Shown here in pieces: positions 11,766-21,189 of a stretch of DNA of 64,000 nucleotides. Within the stretch, counting starts at the first letter, position 1. Each line of letters begins with the position of its first letter. The notes beneath the pieces are model-generated. The model searched no databases, was not told the DNA's origin, and worked only from the letters and a program-made list of their open reading frames with translations. Source of the DNA: Aspergillus flavus (lineage: Eukaryota > Ascomycota > Eurotiomycetes > Eurotiales > Aspergillaceae); assembly GCF_009017415.1 (NCBI RefSeq), contig NC_092409.1, positions 3,038,001-3,102,000 on the forward strand, in the 5' to 3' direction. Both the position numbers and the translations under genes were made by a program.

Positions 11766-13850
11766 TGTGTAGTGCTTAATTGATCGATATAGTAGTCTGG
11801 GATAAGAAGTATAAACAATCTTCCTCATGTGGTATATTATGTAGATTTATAGCGCGTGGTGGGGATCGGCGGCGGGGTCAAGTTCAGCGTGGCAAAACCG
11901 AGACTAGGTCAAAACCCCAGGCAGACGCCAGGCACCAGATCGACGCTATTCCTTTTACGGGGCGGGACCCACACCATTGTCTTCTGCCTGGTAGATGCCT
12001 GATTCTGTGCAGAGTAACCCTACTCATGCCCAGAATTTATCATTTGGCCAACCTGCATGGTAATACGACATATGGCAGCTGGAAATGGCCGTATCGTTTT
12101 GGGGGGGGATCCCTTGGTTTACTGTCGGATATCCTTAGCTATGTCATTGTCCGCTCGTCCGCCATCCTATTTGTCTATCTCTCGCGAAAGGAACTTGCTC
12201 GAATGGGAGTGAGTTCTATTATGCTGGAGTAAGAGCCCGGGCATAGAATATGATAAAATAGTGTGGTCTAGAAAGGTTGAGTAAAAGTAATTGGGTATCG
12301 AATAGATATATCGTTACAGACCACAATCCAAAGCATCACAAATCATCCATTAGTGCATCCACATACAAAGAAGCCCATCACACAAGGCCAACCAGAGTGC
12401 CACAAATTTGAACGTAGAATCCTGTACTAAAGAAACCACTTTCTAGACCAGACTCCTCTCTCAACGTCAGAAGGGAGACACTCCCTGTCACTTGGTCGAG
12501 AGGCTTGTCGGTAGTGGCGTAGTGTCCTAAAAGACTTTGAGACGCTTAGAACAGCAAGAATCAAAAGAATGACTACTGCAAAGATTCCACAGTGATATTG
12601 GTGAACCTCACCGAGAAATTCTCGCAGTCCAAAGCCCGTTCGTAAACTCGGCCCAGTGACGAAATACCCGTGAGGCCGATCTACTGGGTAGTAATGTGCA
12701 CTATCTGTATCTGTGGATCTATCCTTATCTGGCTTCTGCAGTCAAAGCTGCCGACTATCATGAAGAGGTAGGACGTCTTCGTCGGTGTTTATAATAGGTG
12801 GATGGTACTGTACGTTTCAATGCCGACGGCCACCATACCCAAAAAGCCGGCATGTTGAGGACCGGCGACGACCCAAGGAGAAATGGATGTGTAGTAACGA
12901 AGTATTCTGGGAAGAATGAACCCTTTAGAGGGTACATACTGATCATTAGCCAGACAGATGACTGGGAACCAAAGGTAACCGCCCTATGTACTGCCATGGC
13001 TATCTTTGTTAATGTTAGGGTAAGGTAAACAAAGAAAGTCAATACTGGGTCCTAGAAAACTTTCTAGATATTATTAGTATATAATTTTAGCCCTGTTTAG
13101 CCCTGTTCAGCCCTTCCAATTGTGACTACTTAGTTCTCCTGAGAACTTAGAGTCTGTTAAACATAGCGGAATGTAGCAATATTAAATTTGTGCCCGTTCC
13201 ATGGTACACGAGATCAGATGGCTACTACAACACAATAGAATTCCACTTAAACAGATCGTATGCTATGACTAGAATACTTGACTACATTTACCGAGCCTAG
13301 AGCACCCTATGCAGTTAATTATATCGCTACAGGATGGATAAAGCTGTCTTGACTTGCAAAATGCGTAAGAGTATGCCCTATCCAGCACTATTCCCATAAT
13401 GTCCAGAGCGCACCATGAGCTTCAACAGGAAGATTATGTGTCCACGATATGTCTTCTTGCCTCATATTGCCTGTTATACAGAGAACACATAAAGCTCTAG
13501 ATTATAAAGATACACATTTAGACTGCGAATTAGCTTCATCTGGATATAAATCTTACCTCTTTGTTGATAGCCGTTTCGAATTGACGCCATTTATACGATT
13601 CCTGCCTTCCAATGTTACGCCTTTGTATTTGTTACTAAGTCATGCAGATATATGATCTCCTTTCTTTTACCTAACATCCAAATTCTCGTATGAGTCACAT
13701 AAAGATCCATCACTCGTCCGAGAGAACCAAAAATGCGGGCCGTTGGGAATCAATTACCCGATCTGGCAACCGGATCCGAAGCATAAAACGCTTCAACATC
13801 CTGTCACTTGCAGCGTCAACCACCTTTATATATCCCACCCCAACTGCAAG
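11766..13850. other. Intergenic region containing a membrane-protein pseudogene
   Basis: These 2.1 kb separate the DUF4246 gene from the amidotransferase gene. Apart from the pseudogene at 12427-13010 (listed separately), no feature could be supported. A TATA-like TTTATATATC lies at about 13826-13835, just before the start codon of the next gene. Confidence 0.5.
12427..13010 (-). pseudogene. Decayed gene for an unrecognised membrane-anchored protein
   Basis: On the minus strand, protein-like sequence runs through two frames. Upstream are 'YLWFPVICLANDQYVPSKGF' and 'SPWVVAGPQHAGFLGMVAVG'. After a frame change near 12790 come 'PPIINTDEDVLPLHDSRQL', an in-frame TGA (12744-12742), then 'DSAHYYPVDRPHGYFVTG', a clear membrane segment 'YHCGIFAVVILLILAVLSV', a basic tail and a TAG at 12429-12427. 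The TGA would be CGA before a C-to-T change. A second in-frame stop lies upstream near 12985. The last part (12735-12427) is an open terminal exon of 103 codons. The family was not recognised. The N-terminal part could not be found. Confidence 0.45.
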
Positions 13851-14765
13851 ATGTCCTTCCACATCGCTGTCCTAGACGCCGACGTTCCCGTCCCAGCCGT
13901 CTACAACGCCCGCGGCCTATACTCATCTCAATTCCGCCATCTTCTGCAATCCGCCGCAGCACGACTATCCGAAGCCGGACATAAAATCACCATCCACACC
14001 TCAGCCTACGATGTCGTAGGCGGAACCTTCCCACCACTGGAGAGTCTGCGCACCACCAAGCGCCCAGAAACCCGTAGCAATGAAACCTCAACCTCAACCT
14101 CAAACCCACTAGCCCAGCCAATCGACGGCATCCTCATCACCGGCGCCGCGGCAGGAGCCTACGACACGTACCCATGGATTAAACCCCTGGAAACCTGGAT
14201 CCAAAGAGTATACACTCAATACCCGCATGTAAAATTCTTCGGCTCCTGCTTCGGCCACCAGATTATCGCGCAGGCGCTACTTTCCACATCCGCCCCGCAA
14301 TGTGCGCCGGGCCCCGCAATGAAAGTCGAGCTTTGTCCGGATGGCCGTGAAACCGGCCTCGTTCCTATTGACTTGTCGCCGGAGTTTGTGGCGGCGTTTC
14401 CGGAGGCACTTGAGAAGCTCCCCGGTGCAGGGAGGCAGATGCGTCTGCAGATGATTCATGGGGATTGGGTTGTTCCTGTTGCTGGACCCAAGAAGGAGTT
14501 GCCCGCTGGTTGGGTCAATGTTGGGTCGACGGAGTTGTGTCCGGTTCAGGGGCTGTATTGTCCTGGCAGGGTTTTGACGTATCAGGGGCATTTTGAGTTT
14601 GATGTCTTTGTGAATCGGGAGACGTGTTTGGCGTTTGGGAGGAGGTTGAAGTGGTCGGAGGAGGAAACTGCGCGTTTTGTTGAATTGATTGAGGTAGGGG
14701 AGGACGATGATTCCAAAGTCGCGGCTGAGGTGGTTGCTATGTTCTTTTGTGGGTTGAATGAATGA
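13851..14765 (+). CDS. Class I glutamine amidotransferase-like protein
   Basis: Single exon, 304 residues, starting at ATG 13851 (MSFHIAVLDADVP). It has the GATase1 fold of the GMP-synthase-like, stand-alone group. The nucleophile elbow is 'FFGSCFGHQIIAQALL' (Cys133), preceded by 'DGILITGAAAGAYD'. The C-terminal His block is 'YQGHFEFDVF', which supplies the catalytic His and acidic residue. Such proteins hydrolyse glutamine or gamma-glutamyl compounds; fungal members of this group are mostly uncharacterised. Residues 84-92 are a Thr/Ser run encoded by a short TCAACC-type repeat. Third-position GC is high in the first half and lower in the second. No partner synthetase domain is adjacent. Confidence 0.85.
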   Translation: MSFHIAVLDADVPVPAVYNARGLYSSQFRHLLQSAAARLSEAGHKITIHTSAYDVVGGTFPPLESLRTTKRPETRSNETSTSTSNPLAQPIDGILITGAAAGAYDTYPWIKPLETWIQRVYTQYPHVKFFGSCFGHQIIAQALLSTSAPQCAPGPAMKVELCPDGRETGLVPIDLSPEFVAAFPEALEKLPGAGRQMRLQMIHGDWVVPVAGPKKELPAGWVNVGSTELCPVQGLYCPGRVLTYQGHFEFDVFVNRETCLAFGRRLKWSEEETARFVELIEVGEDDDSKVAAEVVAMFFCGLNE

Positions 14766-15155
14766 GTTTGGAGAGGTATTTTCCTTTTCTCGAAATTTGT
14801 TGTCTAGTAGGATATAGGTCGGGTCGACAAAGAATTGCGTGCCAGGGTATGATGTGAAGATAAAGGTCGGTATATTTCATATCGAACTTTGAATTACATA
14901 TACTAAATGTGAATAAAGTTCATTGGGGTATACTGTCTCAGTCTTTTTGGTTGATTAATATCATCATATTTAGTCCAAGGCATGACTAGCTAGAATGCAT
15001 TCTAGAGCTGAAGAGCTGGGTCTATGATACCCCATGTGAACAATAGAAGCCCTCCGTTACATATCCCCATTGATGTGTATGCGTGGTCATCACTAGCAAC
15101 AAATCACTGTAAGCCAGACTAGAAACACAGTGTTTCTTCGAGCGACAACCCATAT
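14766..15155. other. Tail-to-tail spacer
   Basis: 390 nt between two convergent genes. It presumably holds the 3' ends of both transcripts. Nothing else seen. Confidence 0.4.
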
Positions 15156-16369
15156 TCAGTCACCTTCCACCTTCTCATCAGCTGTTACAAACCCAGTTGA
15201 GCTATTTTCATGAGCCCCACCACGAAAGATCCTTTCGATTGACTTCTTAACCAAGAGCCCCATAAAGACTTTAATCTCATTATCATTGGCGATAATCTTT
15301 GTTCGAAGTTCTACCTTCTTCCTTTCCAGCTCTTCTCCTTGCCGCTGTATGGCTTCCCACTCACGGCGGAGGTCCCCTTCAAGCGCGTTCTTGCTAAACT
15401 CCATCGCGTTGACCTTGGCTTGAATATCGAGATGAAGATTCTCCAGTTGTGACGTGCGCTGTGAATCCCGCAAAGCTTCCGTCAGTCTCACAGCCGAAAC
15501 GATAAATGCGTCAACTGCTCTAGCTGTTATTGGGGCTCGGTGGACTGCAGTATGTCGAATTCCAGCAACCTCAGCAAGACGTGCATGAAACTCCGGGCCA
15601 CTGCATTGCAATGAGCCATCCGGAAGCTGTGAGGACCACTTCTTAAACAATTTTGTCCATTTTGTGAGCTCTACCGCTGCGGCGCAATCCCATCCATTGT
15701 CTTCAAGTTCTGAAGGCAGCCATTTCTTTGTAAAGTCAAAACAGCCTTCCTCCAGTACTTGCTGGACTTGTGACAGGATAGAATGCTGAGCATGGTATGG
15801 GAAGTACGATGGGTGTAGTGACGGAATGGGCAGCTCCGGCTCAGCTGAGGGTGGGGGCAGGGGTACTGTAGAAAGGTGAACAATGAACGATAGCAGAACA
15901 AGGTATTGTACGTACCGGAGGTATTTTCTTGGTTGGCGTGAGTCTCTTCTTCCACAGAAGTCTCTACCTTCATAGACATTGATATGGAAGGAGATTGTTT
16001 GATCTCGCTTTCCTCTTCCTCACATACCGAATCAGCCTCTTTGACAGTCTTCGCTTGCGTATGGGCTGTCTCGTCTTCAAAAGCATTGTGTTCTCTCTCT
16101 TTCGTCGTGGACGGCGCAAGAAGATCAGGGAATATCAGCTGAGCTTTGATGTCTGATTCGAATACGCCAGCCTCCAGCAGTTCCTTGGAGATACGACAAA
16201 CTCTCCCGACCGAAAATTTGGGAAATAAAGCGCGGAGTGAGGTTTTATGTTTCACAATGCGTTTGATAATAGCACCTGTATTTCGATATGAGGCATAAGG
16301 GCCAGAGAAGATCGCCTTACCCTTACAAGCTAAGAAGACTTGGCGTCGTTCCGCTGCAGTGGAGGACAT
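15156..16369 (-). CDS. Conserved fungal hypothetical protein with C-terminal coiled coil
   Basis: Two exons: 16369-15916 and 15865-15156 (intron 15915-15866, GTACGT..CAG), 387 residues. I do not recognise a named domain. The N-terminal 85 residues are compact and basic ('VFLACKGKAIFSGPYASYRN', 'SLRALFPKFSVGRVCRISKE'). They are followed by an acidic, Ser/Glu-rich linker, a Pro-rich piece, a globular block ('KKWLPSELEDNGWDCAAAVE') and a long charged helix around residues 305-365 (IQAKVNAMEFSKNALEGDLR and following), most likely coiled coil. No signal peptide or membrane segment. The layout suggests an intracellular scaffolding or nuclear protein, but this is a guess. Confidence 0.75.
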
Positions 16370-17154
16370 CTTGTGAGAGCCTTCTTGCTTAGTACGTCTT
16401 TTCATTCTCATTCCGTGTCTCTTGTGAACCTTGATGATATCTTGACATGAAAAAGTCGCGACTCAGATTGTTCAAGGAAAGAACAAGTGACAATCTCTTT
16501 ATCCCATGTTGACCTACATTGTGGTGGCTAGCAACTGTGGCGTAGACATCTTGCATTCACTTAATATTTGTGGCTCAAGTCTGAACAGATTTGAAAAAGA
16601 GCTTTTACCACCAGGTATGACAAGTAACCTATTAAATATATCTATTCTAATCTACTCTTCTTCCATGTTCCTGGAGTATCTCTCTAGGCCTAGATAAATT
16701 AGATAATCACCGATTCGATCAATCCAGCTCAACATTATGTGGAGCAGTAGTGGAGACTAGAAGATTTGCCTATTTAGGCTACACTGCAATTATAGTTTGC
16801 AAGAGACAGTGTATTTGGAATATCTTCGGATGATATCCTTGCAGGACTGTCCATGACAGGATCTTTCCTCAAGTCTCCTCAGAGTCTCAGACTCATTATG
16901 ACTGATACAGAGATCCTTATACTTTATTAGACCGCTACACACCTGTACTGCTACCACAACAGAAAATATATAAAAAGACTGTAGACGTATTCAATAATTT
17001 AGTAGACTAGTATATCTGCAGCATACTCAAAATTTACAATAAATCAAATCTAAGAGTCCGACATAATACAGTGTCCTAAGTCTAGTACTCAAGTTAATGG
17101 AAATATCTTGAAGACATTATAGTTGCGGGTCAAATAAAGGATCTATAAAAATAG

Positions 17155-17360
17155 AATCTGGGTGAATAGTGAACACACGCTCCTAGACAAGGCACGACGC
17201 TTATCTGGAACTGATAATATCTATTTCTGAGATAAAAATATTACAACAATTCAGATAGCTTATCTATTGCTTTAACTTTTAAGGAGTTAGGATAAACTCA
17301 TCTATCAGTCCATCCTATGGTACACTGGTCGTCAAGCGAAGACGATACAGGTGATGCGTC
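17155..17360. repeat. Dispersed repeat R1, copy A
   Basis: Shares a diverged but recognisable stretch with 23370-23560: both read GAATAGT.AACACA.GCTCCTAG, then GGCAC..., TTATCT, and further on CATCCATCCTAT/GTCCATCCTATGGTA. Copies differ by substitutions and small gaps. No terminal inverted repeats or open frame are visible. Confidence 0.55.
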
Positions 17361-19288
17361 CATTTTCGTCCCTTGCCTTGGGATGCCCTACTCATGGCCC
17401 TACAGGCACATTCATATATGCGACTCAGACTGAGCCACACGCCTACAGATTAATATAGCAAGCCACGCAGGCGTTTGGCTGGGGCTGCTGGAGTTTCGTG
17501 CTAGAAGATTCGATGCTTTCAAGAAGCATAACAAGCCCGTTCGCAAATTCATCGGTGAGTTGGCGATGTACCTAAAACCATTTCTTGTGAGCGAACCGAT
17601 ATGTTCTGGATGGCCGACATCACGACAAATAGGCCTGTCGAGACGTCGTTCCTACGTGAGTTGCGCCCAAGCGAGCATTAGCGCCGCAGTTAACTCTGCC
17701 TAACATATAGACACCTAAACTGGCTGGCGAAGAAACGATGGCTGTGGTGCGATGCGGTATGGACCCACATTCCACCAACCCTTACTTCTGTTGGATTCGT
17801 GTAGATTGTCCAAAGATCTGCAGCCGCTCGCTCGGCTGCGTAGTATTTCCCTTGTTGACGACTGAATACTGCCTTATTCCCAGGAATTCGCTCTTATGCT
17901 AAATCCATTCTCATGCCGAGCCCGCGCAGGTTTCCTTACGAAGATGTCCTCAGAGAGAGGGCTAATAAATGGGAACCGGCGTTTGAGGATCTCGATAATA
18001 TATGAGGCAGGTGTACTCGCAGACCTTTGCGTAGTAGGTATGCACTAGGGACTGATTACTCCGTATAGTGAAGGACTGACCACAGGGTAAATGATCTGCT
18101 AGGATGGATTGGTGGCTCATGGACGGCATCGGATAATATCACCTGAGCCTAGTCGGTCCATCATTTAACCGCTACGACAGGAAGCAGCAAGGCATTGTGA
18201 GTAGGCGCTTGAGCATTTTATCCAGCAGCAGTCCCGCAAGCGAAGCAGCCAAGGCGCGATGGGGAATTATCAAGAACGGTGAGCTGCCCAGCAGGGTGAG
18301 CGGTAGACCAATGGGGCCGCTAGCAAACGCAAACAGACGATTGCCAGGGGCTCATACTGTTGAAGATTGACTTTTATTGATTGACCGGAGAAATCAGTGA
18401 AGTTCATCATCTTTGCTTGTTGTTAAGATGAGCCACAGTGACTCTTGTAGCAGCACGTGCAGTACATGTCTCGGTATTTTCTATAATTTAACATATAGAG
18501 CAACCGGAATGTCGCCTGAGATTACCCTATACAGGGGCTGGTTGCCTCGTATATCTGTTCCCAATTGCTGCCATAACAACTCAGCCACCTTGATTAAATT
18601 GTCGTAGCTCGAAAATTTTCCTTCTAGTTTATTTCTGAGAACCCAATACCAATATGCGAACCCGTCTCTTTCCTACTCCGCGTCCACCCTCTTCCTCTTC
18701 TTTCACGGGGCTAATATCAACCTGGTTACGGATGTAAGTACTAAAGTAGCTTAGCTCAGGTGGCTCATCTCTTGAGAAATGCCACTCTCAGCCAATCGTG
18801 AACTCTGCTCGCTAGTCACCAACGCGGCTATATTAAGTGTGACCCGGATCATCCTACAAATACTCCGAGAGAGCTAATTTCAAGCTTATGGCCCCTGCGC
18901 TACCTGCGCTGCCAAGCCTGAGGCAGTGCAGACCTGACCGGGGAAGCCACGATAAGTTTCTTGGCGGGCTCCCTTGCATCGCGACAGGCCAACTAGCGAG
19001 AATGAAAAATAAATGAGAAAGGGGGCTTTTTCCCCCGTCTCCGGGAAGATCGTCTAATAAAATTAGCATATACTTCTAGATCGAGCAATTGCTAACGCGT
19101 TTTAACATGACCGTTAGGCGTCCAGCTGGGTAGGCTGTGACGGAAGGATATGGCAGTCTACGTGAAGCTGAAGATCATTGGCATATATGGTTACTTCAAG
19201 GCGTCCAGTGTTGTATTTCAGAAAGTACCCAGATTGGTTCTACTACTATGGGTGGCCTAAACTTGAAATCCATAGCACATTCAAAGCA

Positions 19289-19296
19289 TATAAATA
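19289..19296 (+). promoter_or_regulatory. TATA box of the small secreted protein gene
   Basis: TATAAATA, 86 nt before the start codon at 19382. Sharp TATA boxes are not common in this window and fit a strongly inducible gene. Confidence 0.5.
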
Positions 19297-19381
19297 CTCA
19301 CCTCAACACATCTAATCAGACTGGCATTGGAACACATCCATCTTCCACAAACATTCAAAAACCCCCATTGAACTTGCAAAT

Positions 19382-19852
19382 ATGAAAGTCTTCACACCAA
19401 TCTTTGTGCTAATGGCATTCGCTACCTCCCAGGCAATTGCCGCCCCTGCAGGTAAGCCTCTGTCGCACTTTCAATTACGCCCATTATGAGGCTATATTAA
19501 TCAATTACAGCCGAGGCTGAATCCTTGGAGGCGCGTGCCGACTATTGCGTTGATATCAAAGTATGCCACGGCTATAACTATGAGGGTGGCTGCTATAAGG
19601 AATGCAAGAAGCCCGGTGAGCCTGTTGATATCAGAAAAGGATATAAAAAGAATGCCGGCTCGTTCAAACTTGGCACCAAGGGTTATAGCTGCCAGGTTGG
19701 ATCGTGAGTTACCACCCAAATTTGCGAAACATAGGAGCTAATCGATATCAAGAACCAAGCATGGCACGCAAACAGTGAACTACCCTGGACTCAAGAGACT
19801 CCCTGACGGATGGATCAACGACATTACAGCGTATCAGTGCAACAAACTCTAA
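19382..19852 (+). CDS. Small secreted six-cysteine protein, betagamma-crystallin-like
   Basis: Three exons: 19382-19451, 19511-19703 and 19753-19852, 120 residues. Introns are GTAAGC..CAG and GTGAGT..AAG. If intron 2 were retained, a TGA would follow at once. Residues 1-20 are a classic signal peptide (ending SQAIA). A short propeptide ends in L-E-A-R-A near residue 33, followed by the mature domain with Cys36, 42, 51, 55, 84 and 117. 'VCHGYNYEGGCY' resembles the aromatic-Glu-Gly hairpin of betagamma-crystallin Greek keys. 'LPDGWINDITAYQC' resembles their (N/D)(N/D)xx(S/T) calcium-binding corner. The fold is therefore inferred, not proven. It is probably secreted; stress, antimicrobial or wall roles are all possible. 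It sits alone in a repeat-bearing region beside a HET gene. Confidence 0.72.
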
Positions 19853-21189
19853 GACATCCCATGGTGCCCTTCAAAGATGACAGATGTTGCCCAGGGGGCT
19901 TGGAGGTTATATCAACTGGCGAGGAAATGCTATTAGCAGATGAGTTGACGAGGAAGGTTTGAGTTGAGTATACTGGTAACATGTCATGATCTTCAGTTGC
20001 TAGGGTCAGGTCCACTTTTGAATATGTATCTCTGATAGCGAATATCATGATTCTCTGGGGAAAGCTAGCAGGTTCATCAGGAAGTACTCGCGGGCTTAGA
20101 ATCAATTCCAATATGCACTCAAAATTCTATGACACACAATCACAACCACTGCAAATCATCCTACAGTAACCCGCTCTAATTGCATTCAAACCTTAAACAA
20201 TAGCCTTGTCGCCTTATCTATTTAGTCAAGGAATTATATGCCGAATATTAGATCTTGAGAAGTAACAGAGAGTCGACTATAATTCTAAAATTATCGATAT
20301 AATACGTATTAGAAATAGCATCATCAGCGGGTATATACGTACACACGTAAACAATGCAACCCGCGGCTAGATAAACGGTTATTTCACTTATTTCACCCTG
20401 CACAATCCTCCTATAAGCCTTGTAGTGCATATATCGCTGGATTATAACCAAGTCATTATGTCACAATCTTGATCAATTGTTTTGTCGAGCGAGTCAACCG
20501 ACATATCGATTAGAATTATTATTTCCTAGGGAGAGGCATAGAGAAAAATCAGGTTGTCGGCAAAATAGGGGGGAGCCTTGGGTGGTTCAAGTACTACATG
20601 CCTTGTAATGATTTTTATTATGACTATTGACAGCTGTTTTTAACTCGTGCGACTAAATACCCTTTACTTAGACTTCTCATTGCTATTTAAGCTGCGATAT
20701 ATTTGTTCTTCAGGCTATCGCCTATCCTTTCACCTGCAAAGGAACAAGGCCAGTGGCGGGGTAAGCAGGCTAGCCTGATTAAAAGCCATCAAGGTGAGGT
20801 GGACTCTGCTTTTATAAACTAAACTGAGCCCACTAAGAACAGTGTATGACAACTAGACGAGAGATTCCCAAGGAATACCTATTCCCGTCCCTTGTTATCA
20901 TTTTGTATTGCTTTACTGGACCATCTTTATCGCACCCCAATAGGGAAAGTACCGTTTCACGTGACGCCCACGGCGATCGTCATATGTAAACGAGGTCTCG
21001 TATCCTCAAAAAAAACGAACCCAACTTCTCCAGGGAATAATCGGCAGCCGCGCCTCAGCTGTGGCAGTGCCCTAAACAAGGCTAAGCAAAGCTGATGGAA
21101 GCACCTGACGTCGTGAGACATATAGTCTCCGAATCTCTCAGCAGAACAATGTAAAACCACTTAATCTCCTTGTACCTTCCAGAACGAAA
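19853..21189. other. Intergenic region with promoter-derived repeat
   Basis: 1.3 kb between the small secreted protein and the HET gene. The only feature seen is the promoter duplicate at 20131-20470. The final 200 nt should hold the HET gene promoter. Confidence 0.5.
20131..20470 (+). repeat. Repeat R2, copy A: duplicated promoter plus first four codons of the flavoenzyme gene
   Basis: Aligns over about 340 nt with 23714-24064, in the same orientation. That region is the promoter, leader and ATG-TCA-CAA-TCT start of the acyl-CoA-dehydrogenase-like gene. Here the same 12 nt (20458-20469) are followed at once by TGA. Compared with copy B, this copy carries many G-to-A and C-to-T differences (GCGCTC to GCATTC, ATGCGCATCAG to ATACGTATTAG, TGGCACCATCGGC to TAGCATCATCAGC). 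Its TATA box is altered (TATATAAA to TAGATAAA). It is a dead promoter copy with a RIP-like pattern. Confidence 0.8.

Larger units (their letters stand above)
16370..19381. other. Accessory intergenic region, AT-rich, with repeat R1 copy
   Basis: 3 kb without a supported gene. 16.7-17.1 kb is AT-rich. 17.15-17.36 kb holds one copy of a dispersed repeat (listed separately). Around 17.46-18.01 kb the plus strand has isolated coding-like pieces (for example 'FPYEDVLRERANKWEPAFED' at about 17930) in different frames, probably another gene relic of unknown family. The last 100 nt are the promoter of the small secreted protein gene. Confidence 0.4.

Noticed and set aside
18854..19069. Short minus-strand frame upstream of the small secreted protein gene
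   Set aside because: No supporting motif, splice sites or composition; treated as chance.
19704..19706. TGA right after the 19525-19703 frame as the true stop of the small secreted protein
   Set aside because: It lies inside a good GTGAGT donor; the spliced continuation adds a coherent 32 residues with the sixth Cys.
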